64,000 bases of DNA from CBDDBH01 sp965225625 (GTDB taxonomy: Bacteria > Pseudomonadota > Gammaproteobacteria > JADZEE01). This document shows, one piece after another, positions 26,917 to 36,180 of the stretch. The stretch spans positions 62,001 to 126,000 of the forward strand of contig CBDDBH010000017.1 in the NCBI GenBank assembly GCA_965225625.1, in the 5' to 3' direction. Every line of letters starts with the position of its first letter. Positions within the stretch are counted from its first letter, which is position 1. The position numbers and the translations under genes were made by a program. The notes below the pieces were generated by a model. It searched no databases. It was not told the DNA's origin and saw only the letters and a list, made by a program, of their open reading frames with translations.

Positions 26917-28857
26917 ATGTTAACGGTAAATATAGACGCCGGCGGCACCATGACGGATGCGCTCATAGCCGGCGACGAACTCGTGTACACCATCAAAGTG
27001 GATTCCACCCCGCATGACCTGACGGTCGCCATGATGGCGCTCATCGATCAGGCCGCGGGCGATCTGGGTTATGCCAACCGCCGTGATTTTCTCGATCAGG
27101 TGACTGTAATTCGCTGGTCCTCGACCGTCACGACGAACGTACTGGCGCAACGCAGCGGGCCGAAAGTCGGCTTGCTGGTTGATGCCGGAGAGAAGACACG
27201 TTTGTACGGGCAGGACGATTCCCCGGCGGTAGACAGCCTCATAAGCGCGGCGAATATTATCGAACTTGAAGCTGATCACGATGCCACGCAGGTGCTCGGT
27301 GCGGTGCGTGGTCTGCTTGAAGACGGGGTTCGTCGGGTTTGCGTGAGCTTCGCGGGTGCGTTTACCGATCCGAGCCGGGAACGTGCGGCCAAAACCGTCA
27401 TCAGCGAGCAATATCCCGATCACGTGCTCGGCGCGGTGCCGGTTCTTCTCGGATCGGAGATGGTACAAGCACCCGACGACATGACCCGTACCCATTTCTC
27501 CCTTATCAATGCCTATGCGCATCCGGCGCTGGCCAGCGCATTGTTCAAAGCTGAAGAGCGGCTCAAGGTCGATGACGACTGGCGCGGCACGTTGCTGGTC
27601 GGTCACACCAACGGCGGCATGGCACGCATTGGCAAGACCAAAGCGGTGGATACGATTGAGTCGGGGCCGGTGTTTGGTACCTTCGCCGTGGCATACTTCG
27701 CGCGGCAATATGGTCTGGATACGATGGCATGCGTGGATGTCGGTGGCACGACGGCGAAAATCAGTTTCGTGCGTGACGGTGTTCCAATGGAAAGCGAGGG
27801 CGGCGATCTTTTCGGGATCCCCATCAAAACCCCGCTGCAGATGTTACGTTCGCTGGCACTGGGCGGCGGCAGCGTTGTAAGTGTAGATGCGGGCGAGATC
27901 GGTCTGGGCCCTGAGAGTATGGGCGCCGCTCCCGGCCCAGCCTGCTACGGTTTAGGCGGCACGAATGCGACGCTGACGGACTGTTATGTGGTGCTGGGCT
28001 ACGTCGATCCGGTCAGTTTTCTGGGGGGGCGCCGACAACTGGATGTGGAGCAGGCGCGAGCGGCTATAGACGAGCACGTTGCGCGGTCCCTCAACGTGTC
28101 AATCGAGCAGGCCGCGTTGGCCGCGTGTGATCGCGCTGCGGAGATGTTGGCGGCGCTCGTTACGCGCACGGCGGCGGAGGCGGGCATTGATACCACTGCG
28201 TTACCCCTGTTCGCTTATGGTGGTAACGGGCCGCTGGTCGCGTCATTTGCGGCGAAGCTGTTAAGCGTTGAATCGCTCTATGTTTCTTTTGCCTTGGGCC
28301 CGGTGTTCAGCGCCTTCGGTACCGCTATCGGTAATGTGGCCCATGTCTATGAACAAGGTGTGAGTGCTTCTTCGGAAAGGGGTTCCGTTGCAGCGCAGAT
28401 ACCTGACGTTATAGCTCAATTACGCGCCGCTGCTCTGAGCGATCTGGAAAGCGAGGGATTTGCCGGCGACGACGCGCAATTTAGTGCTGAATTCGACCCG
28501 GTTGCAGATGGCGGTGTACGTATCAGTCTGCCCATCGATGGTTCATCGCTACCGACTTTACCCGTAATTGATCAGGCCGTGGTTCGAGCGCGCATCGAAT
28601 TTGCGGTGCCCACCCATTCGCCGGAGGTGGCGCGACGCGACTCCGCGCAGGCGTTGACACCGATCGGGACGCGGCCGGTCATGATCGAATCTGAGTTTAA
28701 AGATTTGCCGGTTTATGACAGCACGACCTTGACCGTCGGTGATACAGTGCTTGGACCGGCGGTGATTGGCGGCGGCAGTGTGTCCTGTCTGCTGCACCCG
28801 GGCTGGAGCCTGCGCATTGATGAGTTTGGCAACGGCGTGATGACAAAGGATAGTTGA
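26917..28857 (+). CDS. Hydantoinase A-type subunit, acetophenone carboxylase Apc1-like
   Basis: This 646-residue HyuA-family (acetone carboxylase/hydantoinase A, ASKHA ATPase fold) protein has the N-terminal phosphate loop NIDAGGTMTDALI, a second ATPase motif CVDVGGTTAKISFV, LALGGGSVVSVDAG and PACYGLGGTNAT. The first gene of the acetophenone carboxylase operon in Aromatoleum aromaticum encodes a 70-kDa protein of this type. The order here, HyuA-like, 15-kDa protein, larger HyuA-like, HyuB-like, about 30-kDa protein, reproduces Apc1-5. It would activate a ketone or bicarbonate using ATP. ATG 26917 matches family N-termini; the frame is open to 26863. Substrate unproven. Confidence 0.83.
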   Translation: MLTVNIDAGGTMTDALIAGDELVYTIKVDSTPHDLTVAMMALIDQAAGDLGYANRRDFLDQVTVIRWSSTVTTNVLAQRSGPKVGLLVDAGEKTRLYGQDDSPAVDSLISAANIIELEADHDATQVLGAVRGLLEDGVRRVCVSFAGAFTDPSRERAAKTVISEQYPDHVLGAVPVLLGSEMVQAPDDMTRTHFSLINAYAHPALASALFKAEERLKVDDDWRGTLLVGHTNGGMARIGKTKAVDTIESGPVFGTFAVAYFARQYGLDTMACVDVGGTTAKISFVRDGVPMESEGGDLFGIPIKTPLQMLRSLALGGGSVVSVDAGEIGLGPESMGAAPGPACYGLGGTNATLTDCYVVLGYVDPVSFLGGRRQLDVEQARAAIDEHVARSLNVSIEQAALAACDRAAEMLAALVTRTAAEAGIDTTALPLFAYGGNGPLVASFAAKLLSVESLYVSFALGPVFSAFGTAIGNVAHVYEQGVSASSERGSVAAQIPDVIAQLRAAALSDLESEGFAGDDAQFSAEFDPVADGGVRISLPIDGSSLPTLPVIDQAVVRARIEFAVPTHSPEVARRDSAQALTPIGTRPVMIESEFKDLPVYDSTTLTVGDTVLGPAVIGGGSVSCLLHPGWSLRIDEFGNGVMTKDS

Positions 28858-29244
28858 GTGATCGAAAAAATCCGATTTACCGAATACCTCGATCTGGATT
28901 TGAACGACGACGGCTGGTACTGCCACAGCTGTGGCCATCGGCTGATAGACGCGACGCAAAACTACAAACGCGGCTGCCTCGTCGGCGAGCGCGATCCCAG
29001 CGAAATACACCCTCCGGTTATCAGCGGGGACTACACGTTTTCGCCGGACCCCGAATGGGTGCGGATCCTCGAGTTCTATTGCCCAGAATGTGGCCGCCAG
29101 ATTGAAACCGAGTACTTACCGCCCGGCCACCCCATTACCCACGATATCGAAGTCGATATTGCATCGCTGAAACGACGCATCGATGCAGGCGAACTGCAAG
29201 TGGAAGATGGTCACCTGGCCCTGCGCAGTGGGGACGCAGGCTGA
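28858..29244 (+). CDS. Small subunit of Apc-like carboxylase, Apc2-like
   Basis: This 128-residue protein has two CxxC pairs (WYCHSCGHR near 21-26 and FYCPECGRQ near 73-81), forming a likely zinc ribbon. Size and position match the 15-kDa Apc2 subunit of the acetophenone carboxylase core complex; acetone carboxylase also has a small zinc-binding gamma subunit. The GTG start at 28858 directly follows the stop of the Apc1-like gene, and the stop lies 1 base before the next ATG, so expression is tightly coupled. Confidence 0.75.
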   Translation: MIEKIRFTEYLDLDLNDDGWYCHSCGHRLIDATQNYKRGCLVGERDPSEIHPPVISGDYTFSPDPEWVRILEFYCPECGRQIETEYLPPGHPITHDIEVDIASLKRRIDAGELQVEDGHLALRSGDAG

Positions 29245-29245
29245 A

Positions 29246-31501
29246 ATGCCAGCCGACTCGACCAAGATCCTAGATTCCATCGATGTCGACATCGGTGGAA
29301 CCTTTTGCGATCTCGTGCTGACCCTCAATGGTGAACGTACTATCGTCAAATCGCCGACTACGCCGCAGGACTTGTCGATTTGTTTCATCAACGCCGTTGA
29401 AGACGCCGCTGATGCGGTAGATATGGATGTGCATGAGTTGTTGCCGCAAATAGAAATTATTCGTTACTCCACCACGGTTGCCTTGAATCGCCTTATCCAA
29501 CGCACCGGGCCGCGCATAGGCCTGGTTGCCACTGAAGGCCACGAAGACGCCACCCTGATCGGCCGAGGCGCGCAGTGGACCGACGGTAAGCGGGTGTCGC
29601 AACGCCGCAATCTGGCCATTCAGAGTAAGCCCACCCCATTGGTGGCTCGCGACATGATTGTCGGTATCAAAGAGCGTATCGACTCAGCGGGCAACGTGTT
29701 GCGGCCGCTGGATGAAGCGGACGTGCGGCGCAAGCTCCGCACGCTGGTCGATAACGGCGCGCGCGCCATTGTCGTGTCGTTGTTGTGGTCGTTTGTGAAC
29801 GCCGATCACGAGCGGCGCATTAAGGAGATCATCCGCGAGGAGTACAAGGAATATCACATTGGCTATTTGCCGGTCGTGCTTTCTCACCAGGTGGTGGCGA
29901 AGCTGGGCGAATACGAGCGCACGATGACGGCGATACTTGATGCCTATCTGCAGCGAGCGATGCAAATGGAGCTTTCGGCGACCTGGGATCGCCTGCGCGA
30001 ACATGGCTACAGGGACAGCTTCTTGATGATCCACAATTCGGGCGGCAGCGCGGATCTGTTTAAAACCACGGCCTGCCGTACCTTCAATGGTGGACCGGTC
30101 GCAGGCCTTATGGGCTCGGTACATTTCGCCAGTCAGATGGGCCACAAGAACGTCGTCGCCTGCGATATGGGTGGCACCAGTTTTGATGTCGGACTGGTGG
30201 TGGAATCGAGCGTGCGAAACTACGAGTTCCGCCCGATCATCGACACTTGGATGGTGGGGGTAACCATGCTGCAGACGATTTCCGTGGGCGCCGGCGGTGG
30301 ATCCATTGCGTCCATTAATCAACTGCTGGGTGGACGTCTCGACGTAGGACCGAACAGCGCGGGCTCCATGCCGGGGCCGGTTTGCTACGACCTGGGCGGT
30401 ACCGAACCGACGGTGACCGATGCCGATCTGGTGCTCGGTTACATCAATCCGGACCATTATTTCGGTGGCAGGATGAACCTGAATAAGGGCAAAGCCGAGC
30501 GCGCCATCAAAGAGCGGATCGCCGAACCGCTCGGCATCGCGGTAGAGCAGGCGGCCGCGCTGATCCGCTACGTGGTGGATCAGAACATGGCCTCGGCGAT
30601 CAAGCGGGAAGTACACCTGCGCGGTTACAAACCCGAAGACTTCGTGCTGTTTGCGTTCGGCGGCGCCGGGCCTACGCATGTCAGCGGATTCATGGCAGAT
30701 ATCCCCAAGGCGGTCATTTTCCCGTCCGCTCCGGTGTTTTGCGCCATGGGTTCATCGGTGCTCGATATTGTGCATTTGTATGAACAGTCCCGACGCATGA
30801 TCTTTATGCAGGCGATTACGGAGCAGTTGTCCATCGAGCGGGACGCCTTCAACAGCGTGGTGGACAGCCTCATCGCGCGCGCTGAGCAGGATCTGCAGGC
30901 CGAAGGTTTGCCACTGGATGCGGCGCGCTATTCGCTTGAACTCGACATGCTTTATGGCGGTCAGGTTAACGTCAAACGCATGGCCTCACCGATCCTGCAC
31001 ATTAAATCCGATGCCGACGCTCAAGCCGTTTACGATGCCTTTGAACAGGAGTTCTCGGAGGCGTTCAGCCCCCTGGTCGTCAATAAGCCTGGGGGCGTGT
31101 ATCTCGACAGTTTCGTGCTGCGCGTCGCCGTGCCAACGACCAAACCAAAACTGGTCTCGTTGCCACTGGAAGATGCGGACGCGACTGCGGCATTGATCGG
31201 TAACCGCCCGGCCTATTGGCCGTCGGCTGGCGAGTTCGTGGATACGCCGGTTTTTCGTTTTGAGTCGCTTAAACCCGGGAATCACGTTGCGGGTCCGGCT
31301 ATCGTCGAGGCTGATTTGACCACGGTCGTGATTGCGCCGGGGCAGCATCTGGCGATCGACGAATACGGGCTGGGTGTTTTCGAAGGTGCAGCGGCGGCGG
31401 CGCCGACTTTCTCGGATGCCGACGTCAGCCGCACGGTGGCGGTACGCGACGGTCGTCGCAGTGAAGATGAAACGGATCTGGCGAAGCTCGCAGACAAATA
31501 G
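29246..31501 (+). CDS. Hydantoinase A-type subunit, Apc3-like
   Basis: This second HyuA-family subunit has 751 residues and is larger than the first, as Apc3 is larger than Apc1. ATPase motifs are SIDVDIGGTFCDLVLT at the N-terminus and VACDMGGTSFDVGLV centrally, with SVGAGGGSIASI and PVCYDLGGTEPTVTDADLVLG. A C-terminal beta domain closes the protein. ATG 29246 follows the small-subunit stop; a longer frame to 29183 overlaps that gene. In Apc both HyuA-type subunits are present in one complex; here the pair is retained. Confidence 0.83.
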   Translation: MPADSTKILDSIDVDIGGTFCDLVLTLNGERTIVKSPTTPQDLSICFINAVEDAADAVDMDVHELLPQIEIIRYSTTVALNRLIQRTGPRIGLVATEGHEDATLIGRGAQWTDGKRVSQRRNLAIQSKPTPLVARDMIVGIKERIDSAGNVLRPLDEADVRRKLRTLVDNGARAIVVSLLWSFVNADHERRIKEIIREEYKEYHIGYLPVVLSHQVVAKLGEYERTMTAILDAYLQRAMQMELSATWDRLREHGYRDSFLMIHNSGGSADLFKTTACRTFNGGPVAGLMGSVHFASQMGHKNVVACDMGGTSFDVGLVVESSVRNYEFRPIIDTWMVGVTMLQTISVGAGGGSIASINQLLGGRLDVGPNSAGSMPGPVCYDLGGTEPTVTDADLVLGYINPDHYFGGRMNLNKGKAERAIKERIAEPLGIAVEQAAALIRYVVDQNMASAIKREVHLRGYKPEDFVLFAFGGAGPTHVSGFMADIPKAVIFPSAPVFCAMGSSVLDIVHLYEQSRRMIFMQAITEQLSIERDAFNSVVDSLIARAEQDLQAEGLPLDAARYSLELDMLYGGQVNVKRMASPILHIKSDADAQAVYDAFEQEFSEAFSPLVVNKPGGVYLDSFVLRVAVPTTKPKLVSLPLEDADATAALIGNRPAYWPSAGEFVDTPVFRFESLKPGNHVAGPAIVEADLTTVVIAPGQHLAIDEYGLGVFEGAAAAAPTFSDADVSRTVAVRDGRRSEDETDLAKLADK

Positions 31502-31528
31502 TTTAGAACCAAAAACCAGGTAATACCT

Positions 31529-33589
31529 ATGGCAATACCGACCACCGAACAAAAAATGGCCTGGCTCAAGCCGTCGCCGCCGACTGAGGAAGAGCTGGCT
31601 TGTGTGGCAAAGATAGGGCTTGGCCAGTACGAAATCGGTTTCCAGCGCACCAACGATATTCTTGACGAGGGTATGGAGGTGTTTGTGCGCTCGTGCCGTA
31701 GTGCTATGGGTATCGCCGGCGACTCGTTGGTCGGCATCATGACCGCGGCGGGGGATTTAGTGAACGGCTCTTGCGGCACTTATCTGCACTCCGTGATTCC
31801 ACCATTGGTCATTAAATACATCATCCAAAATTATTCGCAAAACCCGGGGATTGCAGACGGCGATCTGTGGTTCGCCAATGACGCCGTGTATGGAGGCGTT
31901 CACAACCCGGATCAAATGGTCTGTATGCCGGTGTTCTACGAGGGTGAGCTGATCGCCTGGACGGCAGCATTGGTGCACACAACGGAAACGGGCGCGACCG
32001 AGCCCGGTGGTATGCCGGTGTCGGCTCGTGCGCGTTTCGAGGAAGGCATGAACCTACCACCGACGAAGATTGGCACGAATTTCCAATTACATGAAGACAT
32101 CCTGACGATGTTTCAGGCCTTCGGTGTGCGCGCGCCGCAAATGATCACGGTTGATCTCAAAGCGCGCTGCACGACTGCCGATCGAGTCCGACGGCGAGTG
32201 TTGGAGCTGGTTGAAAAGGAGGGCCTGGATTATTTGAAAGGCTTGTTCCGCAAAATGCTCATCACCGCGGAAGAAGGTGCAGCGCGCAAGCTTCGCCAAT
32301 GGCCTGACGGTAAATATCGATGCGTGACCTTCTCTGACGCCGTGGGACTGGAACAGGGATTGATACGCAATTGCTATATGACCATCCACAAGCACGACGA
32401 TCGCATGTTAGTCGACTTTACCGGCACTGGCCCGGAGACGGCGTCATCCTACAACGCGCACTCACAGGCCGCGGTCGGTCATTTCTCCAATCATGTTTAT
32501 GAGTACTTATTTCACGATCTGCCGATCAGTAACGCGACTTTTGCACGCATTGATTTCAAATTTCCACCGAACTCCTGCTTGAATCCGGATGTTCGTGCGG
32601 CAACCAGTAATTCGGTGATGGCAGCGACCGGTGTCATGAGTGCGGTCGCGAATTGCGTGGCCAAGGCGATGTTCTGCACGACGGATTGGCGGCAGGCCGG
32701 CGCTTCCATGGGTAATGGCGGTAATGCCTTGGTGCTCGCGGGTCTGTCCCAATGGAACATGCCGTTTGCCGACATGCTGGCATATTCCATTAACTCCGAA
32801 GGCCAGGGCGCACGACCGGAGATGGATGGCATGGATGCATTCGGATTTCCCTGGTGCGTGTTTGGCCGTGCGCCGGACGTGGAGCTCATGGAAAACGAAT
32901 TTCCGTTGCTGGTGCCGCTGTCACAGCATTGGCAGGATTCGTGTGGTCATGGCAAGTACCGCGGCGGTGTGGGTACATCTCAGTTGTGGGTGGCGCACCA
33001 CGTGCCCGAGGTTTACATGATGGCGATCGCCGACAACAGCAAGATCCAGACACCACAGTCGTTGTTCGGTGGTTATGCACCATGCACGATCCCGGGGATC
33101 AGCATCCGCAAGGCCGATATTTTGGAACAGATGAAAAAGGGCACGAGTACCTTGACTCTCGATACGCCGGGGCTATTACAAGACGACGCCATCGGTGGCG
33201 ACGTGACGACGGAATTCCAGGGACGAAGCGTGCGGCCCTATGATAACGGTGACGTCATAACGTTCGCATTCTCAACCGGCGGTACCGGTTATGGTGATCC
33301 CATCGAGCGGGATCCTGCCGCGGTCGCCGTCGATATCGAGAAGGGTGTGGTATCCAGCGAAGTTGCCGAACGGATCTATTGCACTGTCATTGATGCGGAA
33401 ACCGGGCGCGTCGATCAAGAGGCTACCAAGGTGAGGCGAGCGGATACGATTGCCGCACGCTTGCTGCGTGGCCGAAACTACGACGAGTTCGAGACGCAGT
33501 GGCTGAAACGCAAACCGGCGGACGCCATTCTCAAACATTATGGTAGTTGGCCCGATGCGCAACCGCTGGGCCCGGTGCTGCGACCCTGA
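31529..33589 (+). CDS. Hydantoinase B-type subunit, Apc4-like
   Basis: This 686-residue HyuB/acetone carboxylase alpha-like protein shows LWFANDAVYGGVHNPDQMV, the metal-site region of the family, then NSVMAATGVMSAVANCVAKAM and a glycine-rich C-terminal portion (HGKYRGGVGTSQLW; GGTGYGDPIERD). In ketone carboxylases this subunit carries the carboxylation site. A 27-bp gap separates it from the Apc3-like gene. Its size (about 75 kDa) matches Apc4. Confidence 0.85.
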   Translation: MAIPTTEQKMAWLKPSPPTEEELACVAKIGLGQYEIGFQRTNDILDEGMEVFVRSCRSAMGIAGDSLVGIMTAAGDLVNGSCGTYLHSVIPPLVIKYIIQNYSQNPGIADGDLWFANDAVYGGVHNPDQMVCMPVFYEGELIAWTAALVHTTETGATEPGGMPVSARARFEEGMNLPPTKIGTNFQLHEDILTMFQAFGVRAPQMITVDLKARCTTADRVRRRVLELVEKEGLDYLKGLFRKMLITAEEGAARKLRQWPDGKYRCVTFSDAVGLEQGLIRNCYMTIHKHDDRMLVDFTGTGPETASSYNAHSQAAVGHFSNHVYEYLFHDLPISNATFARIDFKFPPNSCLNPDVRAATSNSVMAATGVMSAVANCVAKAMFCTTDWRQAGASMGNGGNALVLAGLSQWNMPFADMLAYSINSEGQGARPEMDGMDAFGFPWCVFGRAPDVELMENEFPLLVPLSQHWQDSCGHGKYRGGVGTSQLWVAHHVPEVYMMAIADNSKIQTPQSLFGGYAPCTIPGISIRKADILEQMKKGTSTLTLDTPGLLQDDAIGGDVTTEFQGRSVRPYDNGDVITFAFSTGGTGYGDPIERDPAAVAVDIEKGVVSSEVAERIYCTVIDAETGRVDQEATKVRRADTIAARLLRGRNYDEFETQWLKRKPADAILKHYGSWPDAQPLGPVLRP

Positions 33590-33610
33590 GGCACGTGGGA
33601 AGCGAGAGCC

Positions 33611-34471
33611 GTGACGGACAATCCCCGCCGGCGTCTGCGCAGTTTCATCAAACGCAATAAACTTCCCGAAACGCCGTTATTCGTGCCGCTCGTGTATGCG
33701 GCCGCTGCGCAGATAGATGCGGTGGAACGTGGTGGATTTCTTCGTGATCCCACGCAATTGAGCAAGGGACTCAGCGCATTGCATCAAGCGCTTGAGAGTG
33801 ACGGGGTCGTGACGTTCAGCGATGCCGGTACCATCGCCCAGGCCCTGGGTGCTCGCGTCGAGGAGGGGGACTATCCACCACGGATCCTGGCGCACGCAAG
33901 CGAAGTATCGATACACGAATCGATTGTCTCATCGGTGCTTGGCCACGTCCGTCTGGCAGCGGGTTTGGAGACTACCGGGCGGCTGCTACAGACCCTACAC
34001 GGTGACCCCATCCTCAGCGTAGTGTTACCCGGGCCGGTGCGTTTGGCCGACGATGCCTATGGCGCTCATTCGACACAGGAACTGGAGGCCAGCACCCATA
34101 TCCTGGTGGCCGTGTGTCGCGCCTTCGGTGAGGCCGGCACCCAGCTGTTCGTACTCGAGGAAGCGGCGATCGTGGATACCGCCGCTTGGGAAACCGCGCT
34201 GAGACCTGTCATCAATGTGATCCGCTTCTATCAAGGACTACCCGTTCTCGCCGGCAATCCGCAGACAGCGGCACCGGCGGGTGCTTTGCCCTGTGTCACG
34301 GCAGGTGCCGATTCCGATGCTGCATGCGCGCGTCTGCTCTCCCGCATTCCCGCGCAATGGGGGCAGTCGAATTTGCCGTGCGTGTTACTCATCACGGACG
34401 GCGAAATCGTTGCAGATGTCGATATCGGGGCGCTACGCAGTGGTTGTGTCAGCGTGCAATATGCGGGTTAG
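33611..34471 (+). CDS. Apc5-like fifth subunit of the carboxylase operon
   Basis: This 286-residue protein starts with GTG 33611, 21 bp after the Apc4-like gene, and ends 2 bp from the convergent LLM gene. Recognisable text includes FVPLVYAAAAQIDAVE and a uroporphyrinogen decarboxylase/cobalamin-methyltransferase flavour (LRPVINVIRFYQGLPVLAGN). Position and length agree with Apc5, the fifth, loosely bound protein needed for acetophenone carboxylase activity. I assign it by operon position more than by sequence motif. Confidence 0.6.
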   Translation: MTDNPRRRLRSFIKRNKLPETPLFVPLVYAAAAQIDAVERGGFLRDPTQLSKGLSALHQALESDGVVTFSDAGTIAQALGARVEEGDYPPRILAHASEVSIHESIVSSVLGHVRLAAGLETTGRLLQTLHGDPILSVVLPGPVRLADDAYGAHSTQELEASTHILVAVCRAFGEAGTQLFVLEEAAIVDTAAWETALRPVINVIRFYQGLPVLAGNPQTAAPAGALPCVTAGADSDAACARLLSRIPAQWGQSNLPCVLLITDGEIVADVDIGALRSGCVSVQYAG

Positions 34472-34473
34472 CG

Positions 34474-35463
34474 TTAAACACGCTCGATGACATCCGCCAG
34501 GTAGCCGATCGATTCGACGTTGGGACGCAGGATCTGGATATGGGTGATCCCCATTGTCGCTCTATCGCGGATGTTGGCGATGCATTCCTCGGGCGTTCCG
34601 ACAATCACGAACTGCTCCATGATGTCGTCGGTGATGACCTTTGCCAACTGCTTGTGATCGCCCAGGTAATCTTTAAGTGCGGCGTTAATGCTCGCAGCCC
34701 GCTCGGGGTCGATGCCGGCTATTTTCTCGAGTGTCGCCGGCGACTCATCGATCTTTCTGGCAATATGGACCAGCGACAGCGCGCGTGCCCGTCTCAATGC
34801 CTCGTCCCGATCTTCAGACATCGACACAATGATGTTCTTGACAATCTCGACTTTATCGCACTGCCGTCCGGCTAACGCCAGTTCCTCTTTATAGGTTTTT
34901 ATGACGTAGCGATCGAATGCCAGCGGCCCGAGCCCGATGATAAGGCCATCGGCGTGCTGAGCTGCCACGCGAATCATGCGCGGCCCGGCAGCGGCATGAA
35001 ATACGGGAATGTGCCCTGCCACAGCGAAGGTCAATCTCGCCGCATGGGTCTTAAAGACTTCTCCGTCGAGGCTGACCGTCTCGCCCGTGTGCAGGCGCTT
35101 GATGATTTCGATGGCTTCGCGGCAACCGGTTGCCGGCCGATCGGCTTTGGTTTCTATATAGTCGAAGGATCGCGGTGAGCCACTGCTAATCCCCAGAAAG
35201 GCCCGGCCGCCGGACAATTCATGAACCGTGGCGATCTGGCTCGCCAGATCCACCGGGTGCCGGATAAAGGGATTGGTGACGTTGCTACCGATTTTGACAC
35301 GACGCGTTTCGCGGGCGAAAGCGCCAAGCATGGGAAAGGGGCTGCGGTCGAAGTAAACGTCATTAATCAGAACGTAGTCGTAGCCATGTTCGTCCGCCGC
35401 TCTGGCGTAGCTGACGAGGGCCTCGACGTCGTCCATTCCATCGACACAGATCCCGAATTCCAC
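34474..35463 (-). CDS. LLM-class flavin/F420-dependent oxidoreductase
   Basis: This 329-residue luciferase-like TIM-barrel protein has GICVDGMDDVEALVSYARAADEHGYD at the N-terminus, GSNVTNPFIRHPVDLASQIATVHELSGGRAFLGISSG in the middle (family cofactor region) and AAGPRMIRVAAQHADG. The wording is closer to F420-dependent members such as methylene-tetrahydromethanopterin reductase than to FMN monooxygenases, but no cofactor gene is present to decide. It converges on the carboxylase operon and shares direction with the cupin gene. Confidence 0.8.
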   Translation of the reverse strand: MEFGICVDGMDDVEALVSYARAADEHGYDYVLINDVYFDRSPFPMLGAFARETRRVKIGSNVTNPFIRHPVDLASQIATVHELSGGRAFLGISSGSPRSFDYIETKADRPATGCREAIEIIKRLHTGETVSLDGEVFKTHAARLTFAVAGHIPVFHAAAGPRMIRVAAQHADGLIIGLGPLAFDRYVIKTYKEELALAGRQCDKVEIVKNIIVSMSEDRDEALRRARALSLVHIARKIDESPATLEKIAGIDPERAASINAALKDYLGDHKQLAKVITDDIMEQFVIVGTPEECIANIRDRATMGITHIQILRPNVESIGYLADVIERV

Positions 35464-35520
35464 TTTTATTCCTTCATCGGGCAGGCCTATGGGCGCGAGG
35501 GTTGCTGCCTGACTGCCTGT

Positions 35521-35976
35521 TCACACCGTTGTCGATTCCTCGGATACGTCGCGCCGTTCGTCCAAATCGAAGCGTTCCTTGTAGATGGGGCGCGCTGCAG
35601 TATTCGGGCCCGGATACTGACAAAAAACGATGGTCACACCGGTTTCGGTCTTGAGTTCACGCTCTACGTGGGGATCGGGGTGGAAAACGAAGGATCCTGC
35701 AACCACTTTTTCACCGTTCACCGTGCACTCGCCGTCAAGGACGTACCAAAACTGGGCGAAATCGTGCGCGTGATCAGGAAACCAGCCGCCAGCTTCGAAC
35801 CGGGTGATGCCGCATAATGGCTCGGTCGGATCGTCTTCGCTGGGATGGAAAGCGACTTTGCCCCATTCTCCGGGCCACCGGATTTTCTTCCATTCCAGTT
35901 CATCGAGGTGCACAACTTTGTGAGGCTTGCGCTCGTGCGCCAGTTCACTAGCGGTTTTTTCCTGAGCGTCGGTCAT
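35521..35976 (-). CDS. Cupin-domain protein
   Basis: This 151-residue single-cupin protein has motif 1 as GGWFPDHAHDFAQFWYVLDGECTVNG and motif 2 around GSFVFHPDPHVERE, giving likely metal ligands H-x-H, a Gln/Glu and a His. It resembles small cupins that sit in catabolic operons as lyases, isomerases or dioxygenases. ATG 35976 has GAGGAC upstream; a longer frame to 36075 lacks cupin sequence. It lies 57 bp upstream of the LLM gene in the same direction, so the two are probably an operon. Reaction unknown. Confidence 0.75.
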   Translation of the reverse strand: MTDAQEKTASELAHERKPHKVVHLDELEWKKIRWPGEWGKVAFHPSEDDPTEPLCGITRFEAGGWFPDHAHDFAQFWYVLDGECTVNGEKVVAGSFVFHPDPHVERELKTETGVTIVFCQYPGPNTAARPIYKERFDLDERRDVSEESTTV

Positions 35977-36180
35977 CGTTTTGTCCTCGGTAATTCCGCG
36001 CTTTTCGAGTATGCGCCGACAAAAGGGGCCGGGCAAACGATGCTCAAATGAGAAACAACGCGCGCAGCGGATCAAGACGCGCCGTTCAGGCGACGCCTAC
36101 GTTTTTGACATTGGCTCGGCAGGGCGTTAGAAGTACTTAATAAGCGAGCGCGAACGCCCACACCCAAAAAGGAGAGGCCG

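Noticed and set aside
29684..30679. 331-codon minus-strand ORF
   Set aside because: Lies wholly inside the Apc3-like gene in antisense; His/Arg-rich with no domain, a usual shadow in G+C-rich coding sequence. The same holds for 26920-27708 and 7927-8766.
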